Shown: positions 11,258 to 22,340 of the stretch, piece after piece | How the letters are laid out: every line of letters starts with the position of its first letter | Numbering within the stretch: the first letter of the stretch is position 1 | Assembly (NCBI RefSeq): GCF_000004075.3 | Contig: NC_026659.2 | Location: 19,610,272 to 19,674,271, forward strand | Reading direction: 5' to 3' | Length of the DNA: 64,000 nucleotides | Origin: Cucumis sativus | Lineage: Eukaryota > Streptophyta > Magnoliopsida > Cucurbitales > Cucurbitaceae | Notes under the pieces: model-generated | What the model was told of the DNA's origin: nothing | What the model saw: the letters and a program-made list of their open reading frames with translations, nothing else | The model's database searches: none | Made by a program: the position numbers and the translations under genes

Positions 11258-13386
11258 TGTAACGCCCCAAACTTGAAGGTAAATTATTTTGAGAGAATTA
11301 TTTCGATTTGTTCAAGATTTTTTGTTTAAATATGTTGAAGGGGAGAAAGAAGATTTGAAAATGTATTAATATAATTAAATATATATATGTATTTAATTCT
11401 ATTTTTATTATTATATATATTTTACATTTTATTAAATAAAAGAAAAGAAAATGAAAAAAAAATTTACTTTCTTCTTCCTCCCGTACGCCCATCCCTTCCG
11501 TTCTCTCCGTTCGCGCAGCAACCGCCGCCGGCCATCTCCGTTCCTCTTCTCCTTCCGTTCGTGCCCAGCCGCAGCCCAGTCGCCGATCCTTTCCCTTCCG
11601 TTTCCTTCCCGCCGCAGCCTAGCCGCAGCCAGCCGCCGGTCCCTTCCTTCCATTTTCTTCTTCCGTCTGCAGCCCCGCCGCGAAGCAAGACCGTGCCGCT
11701 GCCAGTCCAGATCTACGTTGCAGTCGTCCTGCGCGCCGATCTGCCGTCTCCATCTCCGTTCGCGAAGCAAAACCGTCGCCGCTTGCCGAACCCAACCGCC
11801 ACCCTCTCTTTTCTCCTTCGGATCGAAACCGCCGTCCATCTGCATCGCAACCGCCGCTCTTAACCGTCGGCCGGTTCGTGAAGCCAGCCGCGCAACCTTC
11901 GTTCCAACCGCTGCACTGCCGCGCGATTCTCCAGCCACGTCTTCTTTAGCCGACCGCTGACCGACCTACACTTAGGATTTTGCTGCGAGTCGACAGTCGT
12001 GCGTTGAGGTGTTGGGAGTAACCTTGGGCTCCCTTAAATTCACAACAAATTTGTGAATTGTTGATGGTTCAGTTCGCCAGTATTTCGGTAAGTTGTGGAA
12101 TTTACATATTGAGTAATTTGAAAGGTTGAAACTATTTAGAACGATGTTGATTTTATGATTGATTATGTTTAAGATTTGATTCATTGGATTTAGTAGATTG
12201 AAGAATTTGCATAGAAATCGAGGTAAGGGATTTTCTACTGGACTCACCTAAAGTTTTTGAGTTGTGTTGGACTGTATGGATGATGATTAAGATGTACATG
12301 TTTGATTGCAGACTAAATGTTTAGTGTATGTTGTATTTGACTGGAAACATATATATATACATTGATGTGTGAATTGACGTGGATTGCCGAAAGTATACAT
12401 GTGAATGACTGAAATTATGCATATGTGTACATGATGATATTAATAGATTGTGCTGTATAAAGATTTGGATGTGAACTAGTGAATTTGTTTCGGTTGGATG
12501 TGGATTATACTGAACTGTGGTTTGTGCTGGTGAACTGAGGGGTGTATTGACTGTATAGTTTGATTGACTGACGTATTAGTATATTATTGACAGACATATG
12601 ACTAAAGTGAGATAAGTTGACTGTTAGGACGTCGAGAGAAAGAACTTTATGTTTTGAAGTAACTGAAAGATGGATTGAATGGAATGAGGGGATAAATTGT
12701 TAGGTTGTATTGGGATGTTTACCTTGTAGGTGTCCCACGGGATCACCAATTTATTTTGCACCTTCGGGAGCATTTGACTGATATGTGTTTCTGCAGAACA
12801 CTAGACTGATATGAACGTCCCTCGGGGCGTTAGACTGATATGTACGTCCCTCGGGGCGTTAGACTGATATGTATGTCCCTCGGGGCGTTAGACTGATATG
12901 TACGTCCCTCGGGGCGTTAGACTGATATGTACGTCCCTCGGGGCGTTAGACTGAGATGTGTATCCTACGGGATCACAAGACTGTGACTGTACAGGGTGTC
13001 CCAATAGAACTTTAACAATTTATTTTCCCCTGACGAGACCAGTAGAGGGTCTGTTACTGAGTATTGTTATACTCACCCTTCTTATGTTTAATTTTCAGGC
13101 AAAGGAAATAAAGGTGGCAAACCGGCGAGGGGCAGGAAGGAAGCGTGATGCCATAGGAAACGTGTTTTTGCTTCCGCTTATGAGTTCTTGTGAGGTTTAA
13201 AATGAATTGAAATTTAGTTTACAAACGTTTGTTGTAAATAGTATTATTTTATGTTTTCTTGAATATTTGAAAATCAGGCCTGACATAAATTGTTTTTAAA
13301 TTGACTTATGTTTCATTTTGTATCAACCAAAGTCTTTTGTCAAAAATTAACGACCTCGACTTACCTAGAAAAGTTGGGTCGTTACA
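11258..13386 (+). mobile_element. Complete solo LTR of family L, plus orientation, 2129 bp
   Basis: Starts TGTAACGCCCCAAACTTGAA and ends AAAGTTGGGTCGTTACA, so the ends are TG...CA with short imperfect inverted repeats (TGTAACG[C/A]CCCAA). In order it holds an AT-rich part with a TA tract (about 11380-11420), a GC-rich island (about 11470-11950), a transition segment with sequences such as GGATTTTCTACTGGACTCAC, a 29-bp tandem array (12815-12959), and a 3' part shared with the other copies. Flanks are A-rich (AAAAAAA before, CAAAAC after), so the target duplication is not clean. Long plant Ty3/gypsy LTRs often begin this way, which is why I call it an LTR. No gag or pol of this family is present in the window. 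Confidence 0.75.
12815..12959 (+). repeat. Five tandem copies of a 29-bp unit in the LTR
   Basis: Units start at 12815, 12844, 12873, 12902 and 12931 and begin ACGTCCCTCGGGGCGTTAGA, then CTGATATGT. The third unit has one substitution (ATGTCCC) and the last ends CTGAGATGT. The minus-oriented LTR halves at 3242-3911 and 10590-11257 carry about one clear copy, so the array expanded in this LTR. Confidence 0.95.
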
Positions 13387-14396
13387 CAAAACATATCATT
13401 ACATCAGTTAACAAGTTAAACAATCATAACCTCCTCCTCAGTCACCAAGGACACAACCATGACGTTTCTTCCGTTCACAAGCACACAACATAACAGTAGA
13501 TTATACATTCAGTCTAGACAACAATCAATCTACTAATCAAATCCACACTTTATATAAGCAACATCTACGAGATTCAGCCGTTTCCACATCCTTATCTTTG
13601 TACATATACATAACCAGACAGTCACAACATATACTCAACCATAGTCCACATCAATCCATGCACATATATATATATATTAATTTCTCCCAGTCAAACACAG
13701 CAAACATACATCATAACTGTCGTCCCTACTCACTTCACATATAATGTTTCGATCCATACAGTCAATACATCTTAATTAGTCAATATATCTTAATTTTGTT
13801 GTTGAGTCCAGTAGAAAATCCCTTACCTCAAGGTTGCTCAATTTCTTAAACAAACTATATCCCACAAAAGATACGAAGTATTGGCGAGCCAAACTCCAAA
13901 ATTCACAATTTCGGTTATGAACACGAGGGACCCAATGTCACTTCCAACACCTTCAAGAACAGTATTAACCAAACGTTTCATTTGATATTTTATCTTAACA
14001 ATCCATCAAACAGAAACTATCAATTTTACTTATCAGAGAACTCACAACAAAAACGGCGGCAGCGACGATCGAACCTAACAACGAAGATCGTACAAACAGA
14101 TTAGAGTGTACGTCGGTTGTGAATTGCGGCTGGAAGAAGAGGAAACGCGCGGCTGGAAGAAAACGGGAGGAAGAAGGAAGGAAAAAAAATTATTTTTCTT
14201 TTCTTTTATTTAAATTAAATAATAAAACTAAAATATAAATAAATAAATAAATATATATATATATATATATATAATTATATTATCACATTTTCAAATCTTC
14301 TTTCTCCCCCTTCAACATATTTTCTTCAAAAAATAAATCTTGTACAAATCGAAAAATTTTCTTAAGATAAATTACCTTCGAGTTTTGAGCGTTACA
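13387..14396 (-). mobile_element. 5' half of a minus-oriented LTR of family L (first part of a split LTR)
   Basis: On the minus strand it begins TGTAACGCTCAAAACTCGAA at 14396 and proceeds through ATATGTTGAAGGGGGAGAAA, a TA tract (about 14253-14273) and a shortened GC-containing region to GATATGTTTT at 13387. It then resumes at 11257 (ACTGACCTTGGGC...) after the inserted plus-oriented LTR. Its middle part is more diverged from 11258-13386 than the end regions are. Confidence 0.75.
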
Positions 14397-14516
14397 ACAC
14401 TGCTATTAATATTTACCAAATATTGAAGATAATGAAGAAATTAAACAAAATGATGACAATAAATGTGAAAGTAATGTGAAAAATAGTGCATGACACATAA
14501 TAAACTAAAAGTATTA
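14397..14516. other. Short unique segment left of block A copy 3
   Basis: 120 bp of AT-rich sequence between the minus LTR terminus and the start of homology to copy 2. It probably represents original flanking DNA that in copy 2 is replaced by the CACTA end. No feature is seen. Confidence 0.5.
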
Positions 14517-16948
14517 TAAAAATCACATTTGTTGTTTTGCAATATCTGCATATGTATAAATTCTAATTCAATATCATTTTTCAATTTTAATAAAACTCAA
14601 AAGTAATAAAGAATATTGAAAATATTAAGTTAAAGATACATAAACCAAGAAAAATAATGCTTCAAAATAAACAAGACATTCTCATAGTTTGACTTGCAAA
14701 TTTCTCAATATTTAAATTTAAGGATATTTGTGATACAGTTCACATTAGCATTGTCGTACATTAGATTAAACATTATGAATTATGTTTATTTATGTTCTTA
14801 AATCGTTTTGACTAATTATTCGATGTTAAAATTTAACAACGATAGACTCAACAGTGACATTATTCTTTTATATGTAGTTTATTTACTATATTAATAGAGA
14901 AAAATGTTAAATTATCAGTTGAATAATTGCAGATTATTTATTACTGTGTTCGGATTGAAATGTTAACATATTACATGAATCACAAGTTTGACAAATTAGA
15001 ATCAATCAGTGTATCCTATTGGGCAAATGTAATAATAATTGAATGCACAGAGAAAATCAAGGAAAAAATTGAGAAGTTTGAGGCAAAAAATATAGTGAGA
15101 ATCAAATAAAGAATTGTGAGAAAGTGAAGTGATATTAGAGAATAAAAATGATTGTGGTGAAGATGTAAAAAACGGTTGCAATATACAAGTTGTCTTCGAA
15201 ATTTCAATGTAAAATGAAAGCGTTTATGAAATATATAAAAAATTGTTATAATTATAAATTATCATATATCTAACAATGCTTTAAAAACTTCTTAATATTT
15301 TATCTAAAAATTGTTATATGATATAGTTTGATAAATTCTTAAACATATATGAATAGAGATATAAAAATATATACTAATGTATACACTATATATAACATAT
15401 ATGCGCATTATATACTCTTTATTGAAATATATACAGTCTATTTTATCTAAGATATATATGATCTATATATATTCGATTAAATATATACAGTCTCATCCAA
15501 ATAGAATTGTATTGAAAAAAACTTTATAAATATTCATATAACAATATTTACAAGTTATTACTCTTTCCTATCAATATTTATGAATATTGAATTAGTAGTG
15601 TTTTCTCCCTCTCAACTTATCTTCATTCCTTGTCTACTTCTCTTTAATTTCTTCTCAACACTCACTTCATCTTCTCCTTAACTCGTTTAATCTTTTTCAA
15701 TTTTCAAACAAAATCATCTAATTTTAAAATATTGTCACATTTAGTATTAATTCTCCTTACAGTAACTAATTGATTTAATTACTTTAACCAAATTATCCAC
15801 GAAAATTGGGCCATAAATAAATAATATTTTTGTTATGAAAAATATGTCTAATCACAAAATTAAAAAATTAGTACAACAATAATATAGCAATTTACATTAA
15901 TATTAAAAATGGTCAAAGAAAATTAGCTATCTATAAAAATTATTACAAAAAAATAATGTTAAAATAGGGAATATTATTTTATCAAATATATGTATGTATA
16001 TATTATCAATACATATATGTATATTTGTATGCATATTGTATGTATATGTTTATATATTATATATATCTTATATATATCTATATATCTATATCTATTATTT
16101 TGTGTTGAAATTTATATCATAAAATATGTATTTGATAATTTAAAATTATACTGTATTCTAAAAAATGATTATTGATATCGAATCAAACCTCATAGTATTT
16201 ACATCACATGTAGACGCTATGCCCTCAAAGAGTGAGTGAAATGTGAAGTGTTAATCAAATTAAAAGTTTTAATATGCATTTTACATGTTTGTTATTTTCA
16301 AAAAGAAAACACCAGTGGTAGTGTTTGATTTATGTTTTTAATGAGATTACATAAATTGAATCAACTTTGTTGAATTATTCTATTTAATTTTAGAGCATGT
16401 TAATTTCTAAATTATTTAAAATTACTAGAGTAAAATAGCTTATATATTTTCGTGTAAGTTTAATTTGTAGCATGTCTCATTTTCTATCATATAAGTATGT
16501 ATATTATATACATATACATACGTATGTATGTAACGATATATAATATTGCTTGCATCTAAGTTTTTAACCCAAAATAATTAAGAATATAACAAAAGAATTA
16601 ATAAATTATACAAATAGCAAAATTAAAAGAAAAAATTACTCTTACAATTTTAAAATAATTCATTCAACACTTAATCTTTTCCGCTTTACATTTAATTTGG
16701 TTTTTTTATCTTCATTTAGATGTATCTACACCATTTATGATTTCTTAATTTAATCGTTTACGATCTTTTTCATTTTTGTCATAGTAAATGTAAGATATTT
16801 ATCACTCCTAAACTTTACTTTTTAAAGGTCATTTGGGATGAAGAAAGGAAAGGTATAAAAAATGTTCGAGTTCTTTCCTTCTTTGGTCCACGGATTACGG
16901 GAAGGAAAGTAATTATTCTTAATCCTTTTATTCATTCTCTTTCTCAAT
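14517..16948 (+). repeat. Block A, copy 3 (direct segmental repeat)
   Basis: Aligns with copy 2 from 8172 and copy 1 from 1312 with scattered single-base differences, for example private changes near 15382 (TATACAC) and 16034 (CATATTGTATG). It ends at TTCTCAAT (16941-16948), beyond which copies 1 and 2 jump directly to the LTR sequence found here at 17669. Confidence 0.93.
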
Positions 16949-17590
16949 TTATTCTCCCATTTTTCTTACTTAATTCTTTCATTTCCCAACGTAATCCTTC
17001 TATTTCTTCTTCTCTTTCTTGTTCTATTAATTAATTTTTCTCTATTCCAAACAAATTAAGCGTCTCTCTCTTCTCATTCCTCATTTATTTCTTTTTCTCT
17101 CCAAATTAATCCCCTTATTTCTACTTATTCTCAAATAAATTAATTATCTTTTTTTTTTCTTTACTTTCGCAAACAAATCATTAATTTCTTTTGTTGATGT
17201 GTAATTTTTTTCTCATCTTGCATTTAAATTGATTTTTTGTTTTTTTTTCATTTAAATAAATGTTCGTATTGAGTGTTTTGGTATATCAGCACTATCTTTT
17301 TATCTCTTATAAATTGTTAGAGTTAGCTTGTTGAGTTGACATGTTATATTCTCGTTTCATATTAAGTTGTAACCCTATTAAAATATATTTAATATTTTCT
17401 GTGAAATGTGTATAAAGAAAAAAGCTATGAGCAATAGATTTGGATAAACGATAAACTATTCTTTGTATTATTAATTTATATGAGCGATATTGTTCTATCA
17501 CTGATAAACTATTATTAGATCTTAAGTATGATTGAAATGTCTATCAGTACTAGGATATGGACAATTTTTACAATTATTTAATTGTTACAC
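16949..17590. other. Segment present only in copy 3 (deleted in copies 1 and 2)
   Basis: A 642-bp, pyrimidine-rich then AT-rich stretch lying between block A and the LTR terminus. Together with the first 78 bp of the LTR it makes up the 720 bp absent from copies 1 and 2. No gene is seen; a TATCACTGATA-type motif near 17495 resembles fragments of the inverted-repeat elements at 33005 and 49850. Confidence 0.7.
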
Positions 17591-17880
17591 TTGTAACGAC
17601 CCAACTTTTCTAAGTAAGTCGGAGTCATTAATTTCAAATAAAGACCTGAGTTTACACAAAATCTCAATCTCAAATAATTTCAAAGTCTCAAAGAAAACAA
17701 AAATTTATATTTGGGCCCTATTTAAAATAGCCAACACTTTCAAGAAATGTTTACTAATTCGTGAATACAGTTCAACTATAAAATTTTCTAAACAATCTCA
17801 AGTACGAAAACAAAACACGAGAAACAAAACATTAAGCGGAAGCAAATTAAAATAACCCCTATGGCAATCATGTTTCCTTC
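17591..17880 (-). mobile_element. True 3' terminus of a minus-oriented family L LTR, truncated
   Basis: On the plus strand it begins TGTAACGACCCAACTTTTCT, the reverse complement of the LTR 3' end at 13386. From 17669 it follows the sequence of 3249 and 10591 onward (CTCAAATAATTTCAAAGTCT). It stops after GCAATCATGTTTCCTTCCTT, where copia reverse-transcriptase sequence begins. This copy shows that the family ends at 17591 and that copies 1 and 2 are the truncated ones. Confidence 0.82.
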
Positions 17881-18354
17881 CTTGTAGGTTGTTGAGTTTA
17901 TGTAGACACACATATCGTATAAACTTATATCAAAACCCAGCCTAGATATAAAATCATGAAATCTTCTATACTAGCAGCTAGGTGATTGCTTCAGTCCATA
18001 AATTGACTTCTTTAGTAAGGTTTAGAGCTCTTCCTTACCTTGAACCTCAAAACCTTTGGGTTAAACCATGCAAATAGTTTCATTTAGATAGCCATGAAGA
18101 AAGGTCGTCTTTACATCAAGTTGGTCTAACTCTAGATTATTTTGAGTAACTAGGGATAGTTGAAGTCTAATAGAGGTTTGTTTAACAACCGGTCAGAAAA
18201 TTTTAAAATAGTTTATATCTTCCCTTTAAGTGAAACCCTTAGCTACTAGTCTTGCCTTGAACCTTGATTATGAGTTCTTGGTGACTCCCTCCTTGAGTTT
18301 ATAGATCTAATTAGATGATATTGGTTTGCATCCCTCAGGCAGAGAGGCAAGAGT

Positions 18355-19155
18355 CTATGTATCATTCACTTTTAGTGAATTTATTTCTTTATTCATAGCT
18401 TCAATCCACTGTCTAGCATCATTACTGTTTACAACTTCCTCAAAAGAACTAGGTTCATTGTCATTAGGAGCTACAATAGCGTTTAGAACAAAACTTATAT
18501 AGTTAGTTTCAACATACCTAGTTGGAGGAACAATTATCCTTCTTTGTCTGTCTCTTGCTAGGGAGTATTGGCTCAAGTCAAGTTGTTCTTCAACTATTTC
18601 AGTTTGTTCTCCACATATGTTCTCTACTTGTTCTTGATCAATAACAGTAGTTTCCTCAGTAGACTGAGCACTGTTTCTAGTATTCTCCACCTCAATCTGA
18701 GTAGTATAGGTTTCTGTGGCATTATGATTTCCTTCAATATTACCTTTTCCTTGCATAAACATCTTGGTTTCTCTGAAATGAACATCCCTATTGATTATAA
18801 ACTTCTTGTTGGTGGGGTGCCACAAGTTAAAACTCTTTACCCCTTCTGTGAAGTCAACAAACATACACTTAATACCTCTAGCTTTTAGTTTCCCTTGGTT
18901 TTGATTGACATACCCTACACATCCAAACAACTTGAGATCATTTAGATTTGGTGAGTGTTTGGACCATTTCTCCTCAGGTGTTAAGAGTCCTAAGGAGGTA
19001 TGAGGGCTTCTATTCAGTGTGAACACAACATAGACAGCAACTTCAGCCCAAAACTTTTCATCTAAGATGGCATATAATAGTAGGCATCTTACCCTTTCCA
19101 TTATAGTTCTGTTATGTCTTTCTGCCACCCCATTTTGTTGAGGTGTGTATCTCAC
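18355..19155 (-). pseudogene. copia integrase fragment
   Basis: A 266-codon open stretch covering the C-terminal part of the integrase core (YTPQQNGVAERHNRTIMERV), the copia-typical region with KLFGCVGYV and the GIKCMFVDFTEG segment, and the start of the polymerase linker (DARQWIEAMNKEINSLK). It lacks the zinc-binding part and the first catalytic aspartates, which lie in broken frames between 19155 and 19550. It is part of the copia element and has no independent function. Confidence 0.88.
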
Positions 19156-19547
19156 TGTTTTGTGTCTTTTGATTCCATTTTACCTGCAAAAAATAGTGAA
19201 CATCTCTCCACAAAACTTCAAATTATTGTTAGTTATAAGGTACTTAATTTCTTTATCAGTTTGTTTTTCTATCATCAAATTCCATTCTTTAAATTTTTCA
19301 AAAACTTGGTATTTTTTTTTAGAAAATAAATCCAACTTTTTCTAGAAAAATCATCAGTAAAGAATAAGAAGTACCTTGAGCCACTTAGACTTGGAGTTGA
19401 GGTTGGACCCTATAGATCTGAATGGATGTAGTCTAGAATTTCTTTAGTTGTGTGTTGTGCTTTGGTGAAGCTTTCTTTCCTTGCTTTGTCTGGCATACAA
19501 TGTTCATAGAAAGATAACTTACTACATATATCTTGAGGTAGAATGCC

Positions 19548-19889
19548 TTATTTAGATAGAACCTCAAGTCCCTTCTGGCTTATATGAGAGAGTCTTTTAT
19601 CATTTGCTAAAATAGCATTTGTTTCCTCTATCATTTCAACCCCTTTTATTATAAAAAGGTCATTTATCTTTTCCCCAACCAATACTTCTTTAGAGCCCAT
19701 AAAAACTTGGAAAACTCCACATTTTCCTTTGTATTCACACCCTAAAGAGTCTAGCATTCCTAGGGAGATTAAATTTCTTTTAAGGTGAAGAACATGTCTT
19801 ACATTTCTAAGAAGTTTCACAGTCCCATCTTTTAGTTTCATGGTGACTAGTCCAATTCTTGCAATGTTACAAGCATTATTATTCCCCAT
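19548..19889 (-). pseudogene. copia protease/pre-integrase fragment
   Basis: A 113-codon frame with the copia-typical VTMKLKDGTVKLLRNVRHVL and LKRNLISLGMLDSLGCEY segments that follow the protease, then the beginning of the integrase zinc region (RLSHISQKGLEVLSK). It is separated from the flanking gag and integrase frames by frame breaks. Confidence 0.85.
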
Positions 19890-20285
19890 AAATATAGACT
19901 CTTTGCTGATTATTGAACCATACTCTAAAAGGTGTCATATGGTAGGTGCAACCGGAATTTAGGACCCAATCATGCTTTTCAAATGGGTTAACATGATTGA
20001 CTTGGTCTAAGGTTGATGCTAAGGCATCAGTATAGGCATATGAACTTTCTACTATGGAGCCTTCAAGTTGCTTTCCCTTTGAGTCATTTTCTTTTTCTTG
20101 ATTCTTTTTCTTGAGAAAAAACACTCGTGGATCAGGTGTTCCTTCTTTTTACAATACTTACATTTATTTTTTTGTTTGACTTTCTTTTCTTCATTTGAAA
20201 AAGATTTGCTACTATTTTTACCCTGATTAATTTGATATTTTCCTTTGACAAATAAATCATCTCCACTGTGATGCTCTTTTTGAGA

Positions 20286-20846
20286 TTACTGTATTTTCAA
20301 TTCTCTAGTTCTTAGGGCTAATATTATAGCATCTGTTTTAACTGAGTCTCTGTCATACTTTAGTGCATTTTTCACCTCTTTGTATGCCTCAGGTACAGAA
20401 TTTAGGAGAACAAATGCCTCATTATCATCTATGAGTTTGTCTTCAAGACTTTTAAACTCTGAAACTACGTACTTCTCATCTAAGTTGTCTGTTAAATTAT
20501 TTGAAGGGTCCATCTTGTATGTGAAGAATTTCTCCCTCATATACATTTTGTTTGGGAGATCTTTAATGGCATATAAATTTTCTAATTTCTTCCAAATTTT
20601 ATGTGCGGTATCTTCTTCTAATATTTGCCTTATTACGTTGTCACTAAGATTTAGTATTAGAGTGTACCATAGACATTTAACTCCATTTTTTCCTTTTGTA
20701 TTGTTGTGAGTGTTGTTGGAAGTTCTTAATGATCTAAAAGGGATTTGTGAGTCTTTTGTTGTCCTAGCAAGGCCTTGATTTTTGCCTTCCATAAGACAGC
20801 CTCCATTGCCATCGAACTTCTTGATTTCTACACTTGCCACTGCCAT
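20286..20846 (-). pseudogene. copia gag fragment
   Basis: An open stretch of 186 codons beginning MAVASVEIKKFDGNGG. After codon ~16 the reading is locally out of frame for about 35 codons (the copia-like residues appear in another frame with a stop), then the copia gag motifs IWKKLENLYAIKDLPNKMYM and LLNSVPEAYKEVKNALKY return. It lies directly downstream of the primer-binding site, as expected for gag. Confidence 0.85.
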
Positions 20847-20918
20847 TATTCAAGTTTGCTTTGCTTTAACTCCTCCAAGATTCAGTTTCTTAAAATCAAG
20901 ATTTGCTTTGATATCAAT

Positions 20919-21400
20919 TGTTGGGCCTTATTATTTCTAATTTTACTTTGGGCCTTATTTCGAGTGCAGGATGCTTTCGGATGCTTGGAGGAGAAGGTGT
21001 CACGTCTTTGCAGTATGATCGTACATGCGTGTGGAGGTAAATTTTGTTTATCCCTGCACGTTAGTGAGAAAGGAAAATACGAAAAGAAAAAGATAGAGGA
21101 ATTACTTTACCGTTACTTTTTCTTTCGTCTTCTTCGTTCTCTATCTTTACAAACAAAACCCTAATGAATTTCTTTCCTATGGTTTTGATTGAGTATATGG
21201 TGCTCACAGGGATATGAAGATGAAAGGAGAAGAAGAAAGATGCTACAAGGTTTTTACGTGGTTCGGCCAAAATTGAAGCCTACGTCCACGATGAAGGATC
21301 CTTTCTTTATATTGAAGATGAGTACATTAGTTCTTTCTTTTTCTTTTTCTCTTTGTGTGCTTTCTTGTAGATGAAAGAGTATGTCTAAAAAAAATCAGTT
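20919..21400 (-). mobile_element. Probable 5' LTR of the copia element
   Basis: The plus strand starts TGTTGGGCCTTATTATTTC directly after the primer-binding site with a 2-bp gap, so the minus strand ends in ...CCCAACA as copia LTRs often do. Inside, TTTTTACGTGGTTCGGCC and CCTACGTCCACGATG (about 21255-21295) are motifs I know from plant copia LTRs. The outer end is uncertain; I see no clear TG with a target duplication, so 21400 is approximate. The matching 3' LTR is absent. Confidence 0.65.
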
Positions 21401-21472
21401 AATTTTTTAATACACTTATATAATTATAGGTGTTTACAATGACATAAAAAATTAGGGAAAGTTGAATAACTA

Positions 21473-22340
21473 ATGCGGTTGGAATTTAGTTTCTTTAGAA
21501 ACTCCGTGCAACTTTGGGAAGCTTTGAAAGTTGAGCTCACTGCTCTAATTCAAAATCGTGGGTCTGATTATCCTATTTGGAAACCAAATTTAGATGGCCT
21601 TTTTTATGTTGCTTCTATTAAAAAGTCTACACTTTCGATTAACCCAAGTGACATTTATAGCACGAATCCTATCATCTTCAAGAGCCCCTGAAAATCTGGC
21701 ATTCCAAAAAATGTAAGTTTTTTATTTAGTCACTTATACATGAATGTTCCAAAAAAAAATATATATATATATACCTCCTAGCTGGTATCTCAACCCTACT
21801 TGGTTCTATTTACAAAAGTCATGCGGAATAGACTTGGACCACCTCTTCATTACTTGTCCAACATCCTAAGATCTTTGGAAAAAGGTTGTTAATTTGTTGA
21901 ATTGGAGCCATAACTTTTCTAATGTTGCTTCTCTTTGCAAGGACTTATGTAGCATCAATTTAAAAAATAGAAAAGGGACTATTGCCTTCAACACCATTGT
22001 TGTTACTTTGTGGATTATTTGGCTCGAAAGAAACAACAGGATCTTCAAGGGCTTGGAACAAAACACTATTGAGATTTGGGATGATTTACAAGCTCTCATG
22101 GGTTTTTAGAGTAGCAGATCGAAGCTCTTTACTAATTATAGTGCTAGTTCTATTGCTTTGAATATCAATGCTTTTGTATAACTCTATCATTGGGCTTATC
22201 ACTGACCATGTACTCTCCTGACTTCCTGTATTATTTTCTTATCTTTAATGAAATGGGAGTGATGAGGGTGTTATGGAGTGTCCATCTAATAGAGATGTCC
22301 GGATACACTTTAACTGACCCCACATATCTTTTATATATAT
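21473..22340 (+). mobile_element. LINE (non-LTR retrotransposon) 3' relic
   Basis: Translated in broken plus frames it reads like the C-terminal part of plant LINE ORF2: a region around IWKPNLDGLFYVASIKKS, then KSGIPKNVSFLF, the zf-RVT-like DLDHLFITCPTS followed by a stop, DLWKKVVNLL, and VTLWIIWLERNNRIFKGLEQ. Stops interrupt it at several points. The end near 22260-22340 (GAGTGTCCATCTAATAGAGATGTCC) resembles LINE 3' tails. Endonuclease and reverse transcriptase domains are missing. Confidence 0.8.

Larger units (their letters stand above)
17881..20918 (-). mobile_element. Degraded Ty1/copia retrotransposon body (gag, protease, integrase, part of reverse transcriptase)
   Basis: Read on the minus strand in order. 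Gag lies at 20846-20286, then a CCHC zinc knuckle near 20165-20124 (CKYC...HLIHEC spacing CX2CX4HX4C). A protease region near 20000 has the catalytic DSG changed to NSG in WVLNSGCTYHMT. A gag-pre-integrase part lies at 19889-19548 and the integrase core and tail at 19155-18355 (YTPQQNGVAERHNRTI). Reverse-transcriptase remnants run to 17881, with many stops and frameshifts. RNase H and the 3' LTR are missing. A primer-binding site for initiator tRNA-Met, TGATATCAAAGC (10 of 12 matches to TGGTATCAGAGC), lies at 20916-20905. The element cannot be autonomous. Confidence 0.9.

Noticed and set aside
11432..11960. Open frames of 158-169 codons on both strands inside the plus-oriented LTR
   Set aside because: Same reason: they lie in the LTR GC island, overlap each other and lack any recognisable domain.
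12958..13200. 80-codon frame with GSQDCDCTGCPNR, also seen in reverse at 3369-3638
   Set aside because: It is part of the LTR 3' region repeated in every copy. The resemblance of the two frames reflects DNA identity of the repeats, not protein conservation, and the downstream residues change by frameshift.
1312..17590. Block A as the internal region of an LTR retrotransposon flanked by family L LTRs
   Set aside because: There is no primer-binding site after 17590 and no polypurine tract before 1311 in the minus direction. Copies 2 and 3 show an uninterrupted target sequence at the LTR boundary, so block A is host or older repeat DNA into which LTRs inserted.
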